Source of the DNA: Bermanella sp044597725
GTDB lineage: Bacteria; Pseudomonadota; Gammaproteobacteria; Pseudomonadales; Oceanobacteraceae
Length of the DNA stretch: 64,000 nucleotides
Direction of reading: 5' to 3'
NCBI RefSeq assembly: GCF_044597725.1
Contig: NZ_CP139003.1
Span: forward strand, 2,046,001-2,110,000
Shown here: piece by piece, positions 33,351 to 41,098 of the stretch
Numbering within the stretch: position 1 is the stretch's first letter
Layout of the letters: each line of letters starts with the position of its first letter
The notes under the pieces: generated by a model
What the model saw: the letters and a program-made list of their open reading frames with translations, nothing else
What the model was told of the DNA's origin: nothing
Database searches by the model: none
Made by a program: the position numbers and the translations under genes

Positions 33351-33974
33351 ATGGATGAAAATACTGAAATTTGGCGTCAGTACTACGACAAGGCACTGTC
33401 TCGCCCACACTCAAAACGTACTGAATTTGCAGCCCGGCTCAATGAATCAAACCTTAAAATTGCCACTGACTGTGGTTGTGGAACAGGCAGTGATATCGAA
33501 TACCTAGAGCAACAGGGTTATCAAGTTCATGGCTTCGATATTAATCCTGATTCGGTCGCTATTTGTAGAGACAGATTTGGGTCAAAGTCATTGGTGGATA
33601 TTGCAAAGTCTTCGTTTGAGTCATTCGACTATCCAAAATCTGGTGTAGTTATCGCAAATTCCAGCTTGTTCTTCGCTGACCCAAACCAATTTGAATCGAC
33701 TTGGATCAACATTAAATCTTCAATTGAAATCGGTGGAGTGTTTGCTGGTGACTTCATGGGCTTCAAAGACAGTTGGGCTCATAGCTATCGTAGTCCAGCC
33801 ACAGCTTTATCAGAATCAGAAGTAAAGGCTTTGTTTAAACCTCTTTTCATAATGTGTTTGAGAAATATCCATGTAATAGGCAATGACTTCTGTAACGGGA
33901 AACCCTTCTCTTCCATACTTAATGGCAGGCGCCAAGTTGTCTGCCATGGGGCGCTTACCAAATTTATCGTGTAA
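33351..33974 (+). pseudogene. Class I SAM-dependent methyltransferase, 3' truncated
   Basis: The N-terminal ~165 residues form a small-molecule methyltransferase: MDENTEIWRQYYDKALSRPH, then ATDCGCGTGSDIEYLEQQGY (SAM motif I with D-C-G-C-G-T-G), VHGFDINPDSV (motif II) and VVIANSSLFFADP. After about ALFKPLF (near 33845) the reading frame runs antisense into a gamma-glutamyltransferase fragment, so the last ~25 native residues are replaced by an artificial tail ending at 33974. It sits behind an attC-like site and is probably a damaged cassette gene. Confidence 0.75.
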
Positions 33975-34481
33975 TTCGAACCACGCGTCGACAGTGCCCG
34001 GCACTGTAATAGGAGGTGTGCCCCAATTTGGGATGTGGCTGACGTCACCAATTTTCGATTTAAGCTGCGCAAGGGTTTGGCCCTTCGCAGACCGGCCAGA
34101 GCCGTTAAGCCCATAAAGTTGTTTGGTTTTTGGGTCCCAGACAATCGCAAATAGATCACCACCAATACCGTTACCCGTGGGTTCCATTAGCCCTATGGCG
34201 GCGTTAGCGGCGATGGCTGTATCCACAGCATTTCCGCCTTGTTTAAGTGTGTCTATCGCGACTTGAGTTGCAAGAGGGTGAGATGTGGCCGCCATGCCAT
34301 TGGTGGCTAGCACTGGAGAGCGGGTTGCCCATGGGGCGCCTATAACTCGGTCACCACGGCCGTCTTTACGTAGTTTTACCGTGTCACCTGTTTGGTCGTC
34401 AATAATGGTATCTTGTTCAGACATACACGCTCCTAGTAGCATTAACATTGATAGATATAATGTTATTTTTATCATCTTCAT
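33816..34481 (-). pseudogene. Gamma-glutamyltransferase fragment (N-terminal third)
   Basis: The fragment begins with a lipoprotein signal (LYLSMLMLLGACMSE). GGT sequence follows: APWATRSPVLATNGMAATSHPLA, GGNAVDTAIAANAAIGLMEP, GNGIGGDLFAIVWD and PPITVPGTVDAWFELH. Full GGT proteins have about 550-600 residues and process themselves at a Thr in the missing C-terminal half, so this ~205-residue remnant cannot be active. Homology stops near TEVIAYYM, where the sequence joins the truncated methyltransferase of the opposite strand. Confidence 0.85.
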
Positions 34482-34687
34482 ATGAATGCCTTTTAGGTCA
34501 GGTTAAAGGTGTGACGTCTAAACTATAGAGTTTTGGATACTCGTTGTATACGGAGTGAATGCGGACACGGTTTATGGGTTGTTGTAATCAATGGGTTAAT
34601 CTGGTGTTATCCATGACCTAGCAATTAATTCCCCAGGGCGCAATAAAAAGCATTAACCCTGTGAACAATGGCATTAAAGGAATGACT

Positions 34688-35086
34688 ATGAAAGGTAGCT
34701 GCCTTTGTGGCGCGATAGAATATGAAGTTGATGGGCTCAATTCAGCGATTCTACATTGCTCTTGCAGTACATGTAGAAAGGCTCATGCAGCGGCGTTTAA
34801 TACCGCTGCAAGCGTTAAAAAGAGTAGTTTTCGTTGGTTAAAGGGTGAATCTCTACTTTCTAAATTTGAATCGTCGCCAGGAAAGATACGTCACTTTTGT
34901 TCAAAATGTGGCAGTCAATTGGTTAAAGAAAAAGAGGGCAGTTCGGACCTTGTTTTGAGGGTAGCAACGCTTGATGATGACCCCGGTAAAAAACCTGAAT
35001 TCAGAATATGGGCTTCACATGAAGTTCCTTGGCTAGATTATAATGCCCAAATACCTACGTATGACGAGTGGGAACCGGGAAGATGA
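34688..35086 (+). CDS. GFA/CENP-V family zinc protein
   Basis: The 132-residue protein has the GFA fold. MKGSCLCGAIEYEV carries the first Cys pair, and HCSCSTCRKAHAAAFNTAA and HFCSKCGSQL complete the zinc-binding Cys set. The family is named after a glutathione-dependent formaldehyde-activating enzyme, though most members have no proven reaction. The start is ATG 34688, with AAAGGA 6 nt upstream. A bidirectional terminator lies between it and the convergent impA-like gene. Confidence 0.9.
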   Translation: MKGSCLCGAIEYEVDGLNSAILHCSCSTCRKAHAAAFNTAASVKKSSFRWLKGESLLSKFESSPGKIRHFCSKCGSQLVKEKEGSSDLVLRVATLDDDPGKKPEFRIWASHEVPWLDYNAQIPTYDEWEPGR

Positions 35087-35092
35087 GCTTAT

Positions 35093-35121
35093 AAAAAAAA
35101 CCGGCCGAAGCCGGTTTTTTT
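35093..35121. terminator. Bidirectional Rho-independent terminator
   Basis: AAACCGGC / GCCGGTTT with loop CGAA is flanked by A8 and T7, so it serves both the GFA gene and the convergent metalloprotease gene. Confidence 0.92.
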
Positions 35122-35123
35122 GC

Positions 35124-37895
35124 TTACTTAGAAACCATGTGAGGCCAAGCGGTAGTGCCGTTAATATCGAGTTTCTGGTGATCTAGCGTGCGGCAATAAT
35201 CACTGCCATCCGCAGCATAAAAAACGTCCCCCAAGCTATCGTAGTTTTTGCTGGCTACTTGTTGCTGGGCTTTACTGCTCGTAGTAAAGCCATAGAGGTT
35301 AAACCAATTTACTAAATCCAATTGCGTGACTTCCGAAAGTGAAATTAGCAGCCAATCGTTCCGGCTAATATCGCTCAGTTCGTTATAGGCATAAGTGTGG
35401 AAGCCTAAGCTATTGCGCATGATGTTCCAGTTTTGTTCGTTGTTATCGGCTACCCAATATTGGCGCAACCAAATGTGCAGGCGAGGGTATAAATGCCAGC
35501 CATTTTCTAGTTTGCCTAGATCTTGCGCTGCCATCATTAGCTGAATATAAATGGCATGGTGTTCTGACCAAGATTTACTGCGGTTTTTCGCTGCGTATTC
35601 AAATTCATTTTCAGTATTTTTGCTTTGTTGCAGCATCTCAAACGTTTCTGCAAATGGCAGTGCTTGGCATGATGCGCTCTTACCAGTGTCATCTTCATAA
35701 ATCGACTTGGCGTAGTAGGAATAGAAATTGGTATTGGAGTGGCCGCCATAGCCTTCAAATCGCATTTCGTTACGTTCAATGCCATGTCCTAGCTCATGAA
35801 TATCGCCATGGCCAACAGGGCTGAAGTTCCAGCCCGCATCATAAGGGTTGCCAGAACAGCCCCAGCCGCATGTAGGTTGGTCAGCGTTCATGTGTTTGAC
35901 GATATCAATGGTGTCGATATTCAAGTTACGGGCTTCAATAAAGTCATGAATTTCTGGTACGTTGTCGATATTCGGTCCTTGAAAACCAGCCAGCACGTGT
36001 ACTTTGTTATGCGTGTAACGCATAGTGGCGTTGGCGAAGTCGGATGCCAGTGGCCAAATATTTTCTTTAAATGAAGTGTTCAGCTTTGGTAAACGTGAGT
36101 GCACCTCAAACCCTTCCGTTGCAATTTCTGCCCAGTCATAATCGCCCGCAGCCATGCGCTGTGCGAAGTCTTCATCATCACTTGCATTACGCCAGTGTGG
36201 GTGGCGACCTATCTGCTTAAAGTCAAAGCTGACTTGCTGATCTTTTTGATCAAATTCGATTTGCACTGGGCCGCCGTAGCTCGACGTGAATTCAATGGTT
36301 TCACCGGGTTTAATCTCGATATGCTCGCTTTGCAATTGGTAAGGGCGGTTGTATTTATTCTCGCTGAATATATGGGTGGCACTTGTACGAAGCGAATTTA
36401 TAAACAGTTTGGTTGTCACTTCTTGGTTATCAGTGCGTGTCACTGTCATGGTGACACCCGGAATGGCGTAAACTCCAGCCGAACGAAAATGCGGTTTAGC
36501 ATTTAAAGTGACAGTCTTAGTTTCTGGTGTGATGTGGCTAAAGTCAGAGCGGCTAAAGTTACCCATATCGTTTTGCACTGGGTTTATATCGCGACTGTTA
36601 TAGACGGCATAGTCAGCGTAAAGGGATTTAAAAAACGATGTGGTATCCGTAGTGCTTTTATCCATCGGAAAGGTGACTTCTTGACGGAAGCGGTCAGCTA
36701 TAAGAATCAATAACTTGTTTAAACGGTAGGCGTCTGATGAAGCTTCAAATAGTTTAAACTTTTCTCGGTCATAGCGGTTAAATATGGATTTAACCGCTTC
36801 TGCTCCTGCAAAAAAGGCTTCATCAGTATTGGACTCTTGAGGGCAAGAGCGAGTCTCACACTCCGATAAGTCAACATCGAAATGTTTGTTTTTAAAATTC
36901 GTGATTAATGTTTTTATGGCGCTAATTTGTTTCGGTGGTGCATTAATCGTTTCTGATGGGTCATAGTTGGCTAACTCAAGTTTGGGCCAATAGTTGTCAC
37001 CCGAGAACGTCACTTTCAGTCGGCTAAATATTTCTTTTCCAAGTGGCCTGTGATCACCATTGTGATGTATGTAAAGAATCGGTGTGCCTTGTCTGAGTGC
37101 TTGCTCAATGCCTGCAACTGCGGGTGCTAATTCGGCTTCCGATTGTATGTGTTGGCTAATAATTAACAGGTCTGGCTTATTGTCTAAGCAAGCTGTTAGG
37201 GCAGTTCCATTGCAAGCTGTAGCATTATTATAGGTTGCAGTTCCTTTGTAATGTTCATCAAGCCAGTTGCGTACTGCACTGCGATCAGGAAAGTAATAGC
37301 TTTGATCTAATTGGCTGATAACAACATTAAGTGGTATTTCGTTGCTACCTGTTTTACCGCTTAGCCATTTAAAACTATTGTTAAGGAATGCATCGAATTC
37401 GTGATTGCGCTCAGTGCGTAACGGGTTACCACCAAATACGATATAGCGTGTGCTTTCACTTAGTTCACTGTTGTTACCCGCGATAGCGATTGGACGATGA
37501 TGGATTTCATTGCCTTCTTTAAACGTGGAGTTAGTGTATAGCACCACATCGTTAAACGGGTATTGTTGTTGTAATAGTGAAGCGTCATGACTAGGGTTCC
37601 AGTCAAGCTGGCTTAGGGTTTGCTCACCAGTACCATAAAGCGCTTTTTTGACGTCGGTGAAATGCGCAATATTATCATCAATTTCGGCGAGTGCTGCATC
37701 CAGTAAAACAGTGTTGTTCTCGACTAATGTAGCATCGCCGATGCGCAAGGCTTTATCGAGAGGTGCTTCTAAGGCTTCGTTAATTGGTGTTTCATTGGAA
37801 GCCGAATTCTCCTCTTCGGTTCCTGTGCTGCAGGCACTGATTGTCACTACGCTTAATAGTGATAAGAGCAAGGTTCTATTTGCTAAGAAAGTCAT
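35124..37895 (-). CDS. ImpA-family secreted zinc metalloprotease (lipoprotein)
   Basis: The 923-residue protein resembles the immunomodulating metalloprotease ImpA (M88) group, which cuts O-glycoprotein stalks in Pseudomonas. It starts with a lipoprotein signal (LLSLLSVVTISACSTG, Cys about 22). The zinc site is HELGHGIE near residue 699, inside VGHGDIHELGHGIERNEM, followed by a helical M60-like region (FEMLQQSK, HHAIYIQLMMAAQDLG). N-terminal beta-rich and central domains occupy the first ~500 residues. It is likely surface or periplasm attached. It is transcribed alone. Confidence 0.82.
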   Translation of the reverse strand: MTFLANRTLLLSLLSVVTISACSTGTEEENSASNETPINEALEAPLDKALRIGDATLVENNTVLLDAALAEIDDNIAHFTDVKKALYGTGEQTLSQLDWNPSHDASLLQQQYPFNDVVLYTNSTFKEGNEIHHRPIAIAGNNSELSESTRYIVFGGNPLRTERNHEFDAFLNNSFKWLSGKTGSNEIPLNVVISQLDQSYYFPDRSAVRNWLDEHYKGTATYNNATACNGTALTACLDNKPDLLIISQHIQSEAELAPAVAGIEQALRQGTPILYIHHNGDHRPLGKEIFSRLKVTFSGDNYWPKLELANYDPSETINAPPKQISAIKTLITNFKNKHFDVDLSECETRSCPQESNTDEAFFAGAEAVKSIFNRYDREKFKLFEASSDAYRLNKLLILIADRFRQEVTFPMDKSTTDTTSFFKSLYADYAVYNSRDINPVQNDMGNFSRSDFSHITPETKTVTLNAKPHFRSAGVYAIPGVTMTVTRTDNQEVTTKLFINSLRTSATHIFSENKYNRPYQLQSEHIEIKPGETIEFTSSYGGPVQIEFDQKDQQVSFDFKQIGRHPHWRNASDDEDFAQRMAAGDYDWAEIATEGFEVHSRLPKLNTSFKENIWPLASDFANATMRYTHNKVHVLAGFQGPNIDNVPEIHDFIEARNLNIDTIDIVKHMNADQPTCGWGCSGNPYDAGWNFSPVGHGDIHELGHGIERNEMRFEGYGGHSNTNFYSYYAKSIYEDDTGKSASCQALPFAETFEMLQQSKNTENEFEYAAKNRSKSWSEHHAIYIQLMMAAQDLGKLENGWHLYPRLHIWLRQYWVADNNEQNWNIMRNSLGFHTYAYNELSDISRNDWLLISLSEVTQLDLVNWFNLYGFTTSSKAQQQVASKNYDSLGDVFYAADGSDYCRTLDHQKLDINGTTAWPHMVSK

Positions 37896-38146
37896 AATAT
37901 TATTCTTCTAATGATGATTGCGCGCCGCACCATACTCAGCATTGAACGCGCGTTCAATAAAAGTCTCTTTGAAGTGTGATAGGTTGCAGAGTCTTTGGCT
38001 GGGGTCGAGAACTGGTTCTCAGAGAGTGGTGGGTAAGCGTAAGGTGATGCTATATTCTGGAATGGATTATTGCCCGTCAATGGAGAGGTAGCAGTATAAA
38101 ATACCTGCTTTAGGCGTTAAGTGTATTGATTAGAGCGGAGGAACAA

Positions 38147-38554
38147 ATGAAGTCTATTACGACCTCACTTATGTTTGTTGGAGATCAGGCTGGAAAGGCC
38201 GAAGAAGCCATTAAATTTTATGCTTCACTGTTTAACGATTCAAAGATCGCTGAGATCCAGCGCTACGAATCAGGTGAACATGAACCAGAGGGCTCGGTGA
38301 AGATAGCTAGATTTTCTATTAATGGTATTGAATTTATGGCGATGGATAGTCACCTAGATCACAACTTTACTTTTACTCCTTCCATGTCATTGTATGTTGA
38401 ATGTGACTCAGTGGCTGAAATAGAAGAAGTATTTCAAGCCCTAGCAGAAGGGGGCGTGGAATTAATGCCATTGGATAACTACGGCTTTAGTCAGAGATTT
38501 GGGTGGCTTAATGACAAATATGGCGTATCTTGGCAGCTCAACCTGTCAAACTAA
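38147..38554 (+). CDS. PhnB-like VOC superfamily protein
   Basis: The 135-residue PhnB/3-dmu-9-3-mt type glyoxalase-fold protein has ITTSLMFVGDQAGKAEEAIKFY at the start, GSVKIARFSINGIEFMAMDS in the middle and FSQRFGWLNDKYGVSWQLNL at the end, all characteristic of PhnB-like proteins. The biochemical role of these single-domain members is unclear. GGAGGA lies 6 nt before the ATG at 38147; the longer frame from 38126 is not needed. Confidence 0.88.
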   Translation: MKSITTSLMFVGDQAGKAEEAIKFYASLFNDSKIAEIQRYESGEHEPEGSVKIARFSINGIEFMAMDSHLDHNFTFTPSMSLYVECDSVAEIEEVFQALAEGGVELMPLDNYGFSQRFGWLNDKYGVSWQLNLSN

Positions 38555-38655
38555 GGTTGTGTAGTGGTCAGGCAAACGCAGTTCTGTATCTCTCATTTTA
38601 TTCTTTGAAGACGATAAAGAAGTAGTCAACTTTTGATTTTATAAGGTGATTGAAC

Positions 38656-39141
38656 GTGAATATCCGACAAGCTAACTCAGAAGATTGGGATGCCATTTGG
38701 CCTATATTTAAAGCCATTGTGCAAAAAGGTGATACGTATGCCTATGAGCCTGATACAAAAAAGGATGAGGCTCGTCGTATTTGGTTAGAGCTTCCTTTGC
38801 GTACTTATGTGGTGGTTGATGATGGGCACATCGTTGGCACCTATTATATAAAAGCAAATCAAGCAGGGCCGGGGAGTCATGTGTGTAATTGCGGTTATAT
38901 GGTATTGCCGGCGGCAAGAGGTAAGGGGCTTGCTTCTTCTATGTGCGAACACTCGCAAGGCATTGCGCTTGAATTGGGGTTTGAGGCGATGCAATTTAAT
39001 TTTGTGGCATCAACCAATGAAGGAGCTGTTCGTTTGTGGAATAAGTTGGGCTTCGATACTGTTGGGCGCCTGCCGGGTGCTTTTAATCACCCCCAGCAGG
39101 GTTATGTTGATGCTTTGGTTATGTATAAGTGGCTTACCTAG
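38656..39141 (+). CDS. GNAT family N-acetyltransferase
   Basis: The 161-residue GNAT resembles the phosphinothricin/L-amino-acid acetyltransferase-like group: VNIRQANSEDWDAIWPIFKAI, VVVDDGHIVGTYYIK, the acetyl-CoA loop LPAARGKGLASSMCEHSQ, and FVASTNEGAVRLWNKLGFDTVGRLPGAF. The last block is typical of enzymes acting on amino acids or small amines. GTG 38656 is preferred, with AAGGTG 7 nt upstream; the TTG at 38650 is too close to it. It ends 14 nt before the stop of the convergent TpsB gene. Confidence 0.87.
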   Translation: MNIRQANSEDWDAIWPIFKAIVQKGDTYAYEPDTKKDEARRIWLELPLRTYVVVDDGHIVGTYYIKANQAGPGSHVCNCGYMVLPAARGKGLASSMCEHSQGIALELGFEAMQFNFVASTNEGAVRLWNKLGFDTVGRLPGAFNHPQQGYVDALVMYKWLT

Positions 39142-39154
39142 ATTTGTCGTTTAA

Positions 39155-40882
39155 TTAAAAGCCTCGATCAAAATTAAATAAAATCTCAAAACTTTGGTCT
39201 TCGGTGTTACCCACGGGCATCATGGGCACAGCAATTTCAATTTTAGAACTAAACGAACCTTCTTTTAAAAATTGCGCATAACCACCAATCGATAGCATCT
39301 CTGTATCCCCAAGAACGTTTGAGTCGGGCTTGATGCGTTCGCCAATACCATAGTCTGCAAATGCTGCAAGTTTTAAGTCGCTAATGGGTATTGAGAACGT
39401 ATGGGCGGCGGTTTTTCCTGAAAATTCAAGGGTTAAGGCAGTTGTTCTGTCACCGCTGAAGTCTGAACTGCTGTAGCCTCGCACGGCACTGGGTCCGCCT
39501 AGGTTTGATAGCTCTGAAGACAGCAGTAAATCATTGGTAGCTTGAATATTTACTTTGGAAAGCAATTGATAAGGGCCTACGGCTTGGTTGCGCATATAAA
39601 GTAAGTTAACTTTAGTAAAGTCCATGGGTGCTGTGTCGCCATCCATTGTTACGCGACTAATTTCCTCTGCGTCGTTTTCATAACTTCCGGCAATACCGGG
39701 TAGGCCCATGGAATAATCGACCTGTAATGAGTTGGCAGAGGGGCTACCAAGGAAGTCATGCCAAGAAATATTCCCTGATAATTTTAATACGCTTAATTTA
39801 TCTTGAATTTGTGTGCGGTCATTTTGATAGCTAGCTGCTTGTTTTTGGCTGAATGTTATCTCGGAAAATACCTGCAGGTCATTCTGTAAAATTAGATGTT
39901 TGCCTACGCCTGCATAGGTTGTGTTTGCTGTGCCTTCAATTTGTGCCAGTTTAAACTCGCCGCCTACAGTGTATTGAGATTCTTGATAACCCACTTTGGT
40001 CACTAAGCCATACTTGAATGCATTGTTGAGTGCTTGGCTATTAAATCTGGGAGACCAGCGCATTGAGTATTCCGCACCGACATATAGGCTATTGCTAGGC
40101 TCTACAGTAGCTAGCATGTTAAGGCTAAGCTTATCGGCCATATCTGCTACGTTGTAAAGTTCGGCGGTTAACATGCCACGCATTGAGCCTGTGTATTTGC
40201 TGCCGTAGTTATCAACCCTTAAATTGAAGTCGGAAATTTTTTCATCGGTCACAAAAATATCGATTTGTGTTTGGCCAACATCGTCACTTTTTCTAAAGCG
40301 TGATTTTGTGGTTAGTCCGGGGTATTGGTTAAGTTCTAAAAGAGAAGACTCAAGGCTGCTTACATGAGTAGGTTTACCCAGTAGCGATTCAAAGGGTTTT
40401 GTTATACGAGATTGAGAGTAATGATCGTGGTTAACGGCTGTTACTTTATTAATGTTGCCATACACAATATCTAAGGATAACCCGCCGTTAATCAGGTTTT
40501 GTTTTGGGAAATAGGCTTTGCTAAGAATATAACCCTGCTGGCGATAATATTGAGTGATTTTTTGGGCGAGTAATTCTAAGCGGTCTATGTTGTATCTTTG
40601 GTTGTTGTCTTTTTGATCTTTACTAATGATTTCTTCTAATACTTCTTTTTCGATGCCCTCGGGGGCGCTATCTAACAATTTTGATATATCAAAATGCTTT
40701 ACTGATATAAGCGGGTTTTCGTGTTGGCGGTTGCTGCTTTTCAGTTGATCATTTGAAAAGGTGACAGAGTCGTCATTTTCAAAATATTGTTGTACAGGCT
40801 TTGCATGTGAAGTGAATGACAGTAATGCAATACATAAATACGTGATGATGTAAGGTGAGGTGCCTAAAGACTTATTGTTCAC
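39155..40882 (-). CDS. ShlB/FhaC-type outer-membrane transporter (TpsB), orphan
   Basis: The 575-residue protein is the beta-barrel translocator of two-partner secretion. It has a Sec signal (YIITYLCIALLSFTSHA), then POTRA domains (KHFDISKLLDSAPEGI; YYRQQGYILSKAYFPKQN). A 16-strand barrel follows, with the FhaC L6-loop motif LGGPSAVRGY and a terminal Phe in FNFDRGF, as required for BAM insertion. No TpsA exoprotein gene is adjacent; neighbours are a GNAT and, divergently, clpV. It may serve a distant substrate. The intergenic region to clpV is 216 bp. Confidence 0.9.
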   Translation of the reverse strand: MNNKSLGTSPYIITYLCIALLSFTSHAKPVQQYFENDDSVTFSNDQLKSSNRQHENPLISVKHFDISKLLDSAPEGIEKEVLEEIISKDQKDNNQRYNIDRLELLAQKITQYYRQQGYILSKAYFPKQNLINGGLSLDIVYGNINKVTAVNHDHYSQSRITKPFESLLGKPTHVSSLESSLLELNQYPGLTTKSRFRKSDDVGQTQIDIFVTDEKISDFNLRVDNYGSKYTGSMRGMLTAELYNVADMADKLSLNMLATVEPSNSLYVGAEYSMRWSPRFNSQALNNAFKYGLVTKVGYQESQYTVGGEFKLAQIEGTANTTYAGVGKHLILQNDLQVFSEITFSQKQAASYQNDRTQIQDKLSVLKLSGNISWHDFLGSPSANSLQVDYSMGLPGIAGSYENDAEEISRVTMDGDTAPMDFTKVNLLYMRNQAVGPYQLLSKVNIQATNDLLLSSELSNLGGPSAVRGYSSSDFSGDRTTALTLEFSGKTAAHTFSIPISDLKLAAFADYGIGERIKPDSNVLGDTEMLSIGGYAQFLKEGSFSSKIEIAVPMMPVGNTEDQSFEILFNFDRGF

Positions 40883-40981
40883 AACATTTCCCTGTTTACA
40901 CCAGACGGTGTTTTTGTTCGATATTCGTAATGGCGTTTATGTAATCTAACGTCATTCTTCCTTGCCGAAAGCAGCTGGATT

Positions 40982-40996
40982 TGGTATCAATGCCGC
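40982..40996 (+). promoter_or_regulatory. Possible sigma-54 promoter before clpV
   Basis: TGG-N10-GC (TGG at 40982-40984, GC at 40995-40996) lies about 100 nt upstream of clpV. The -24 and -12 dinucleotides fit, but the flanking bases do not match the fuller consensus. T6SS genes are often sigma-54 dependent, which is the reason to note it. Confidence 0.25.
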
Positions 40997-41098
40997 TTTT
41001 TAATTTAAACAACAATCTTTCTTTGTGGAAGATCGCAAATTTCGAGCAGTATATAGTCTGGTATTTAGCATTTCAAACACAATTACAGGGAGCATGAA

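Noticed and set aside
33785..34165. 126-residue minus-strand ORF overlapping the ggt fragment
   Set aside because: It is out of frame with the recognisable GGT sequence and has no features of its own.
37892..38080. 62-residue minus-strand ORF upstream of the ImpA-like gene
   Set aside because: It has no ribosome site, low-complexity composition and overlaps the promoter region of the protease gene.
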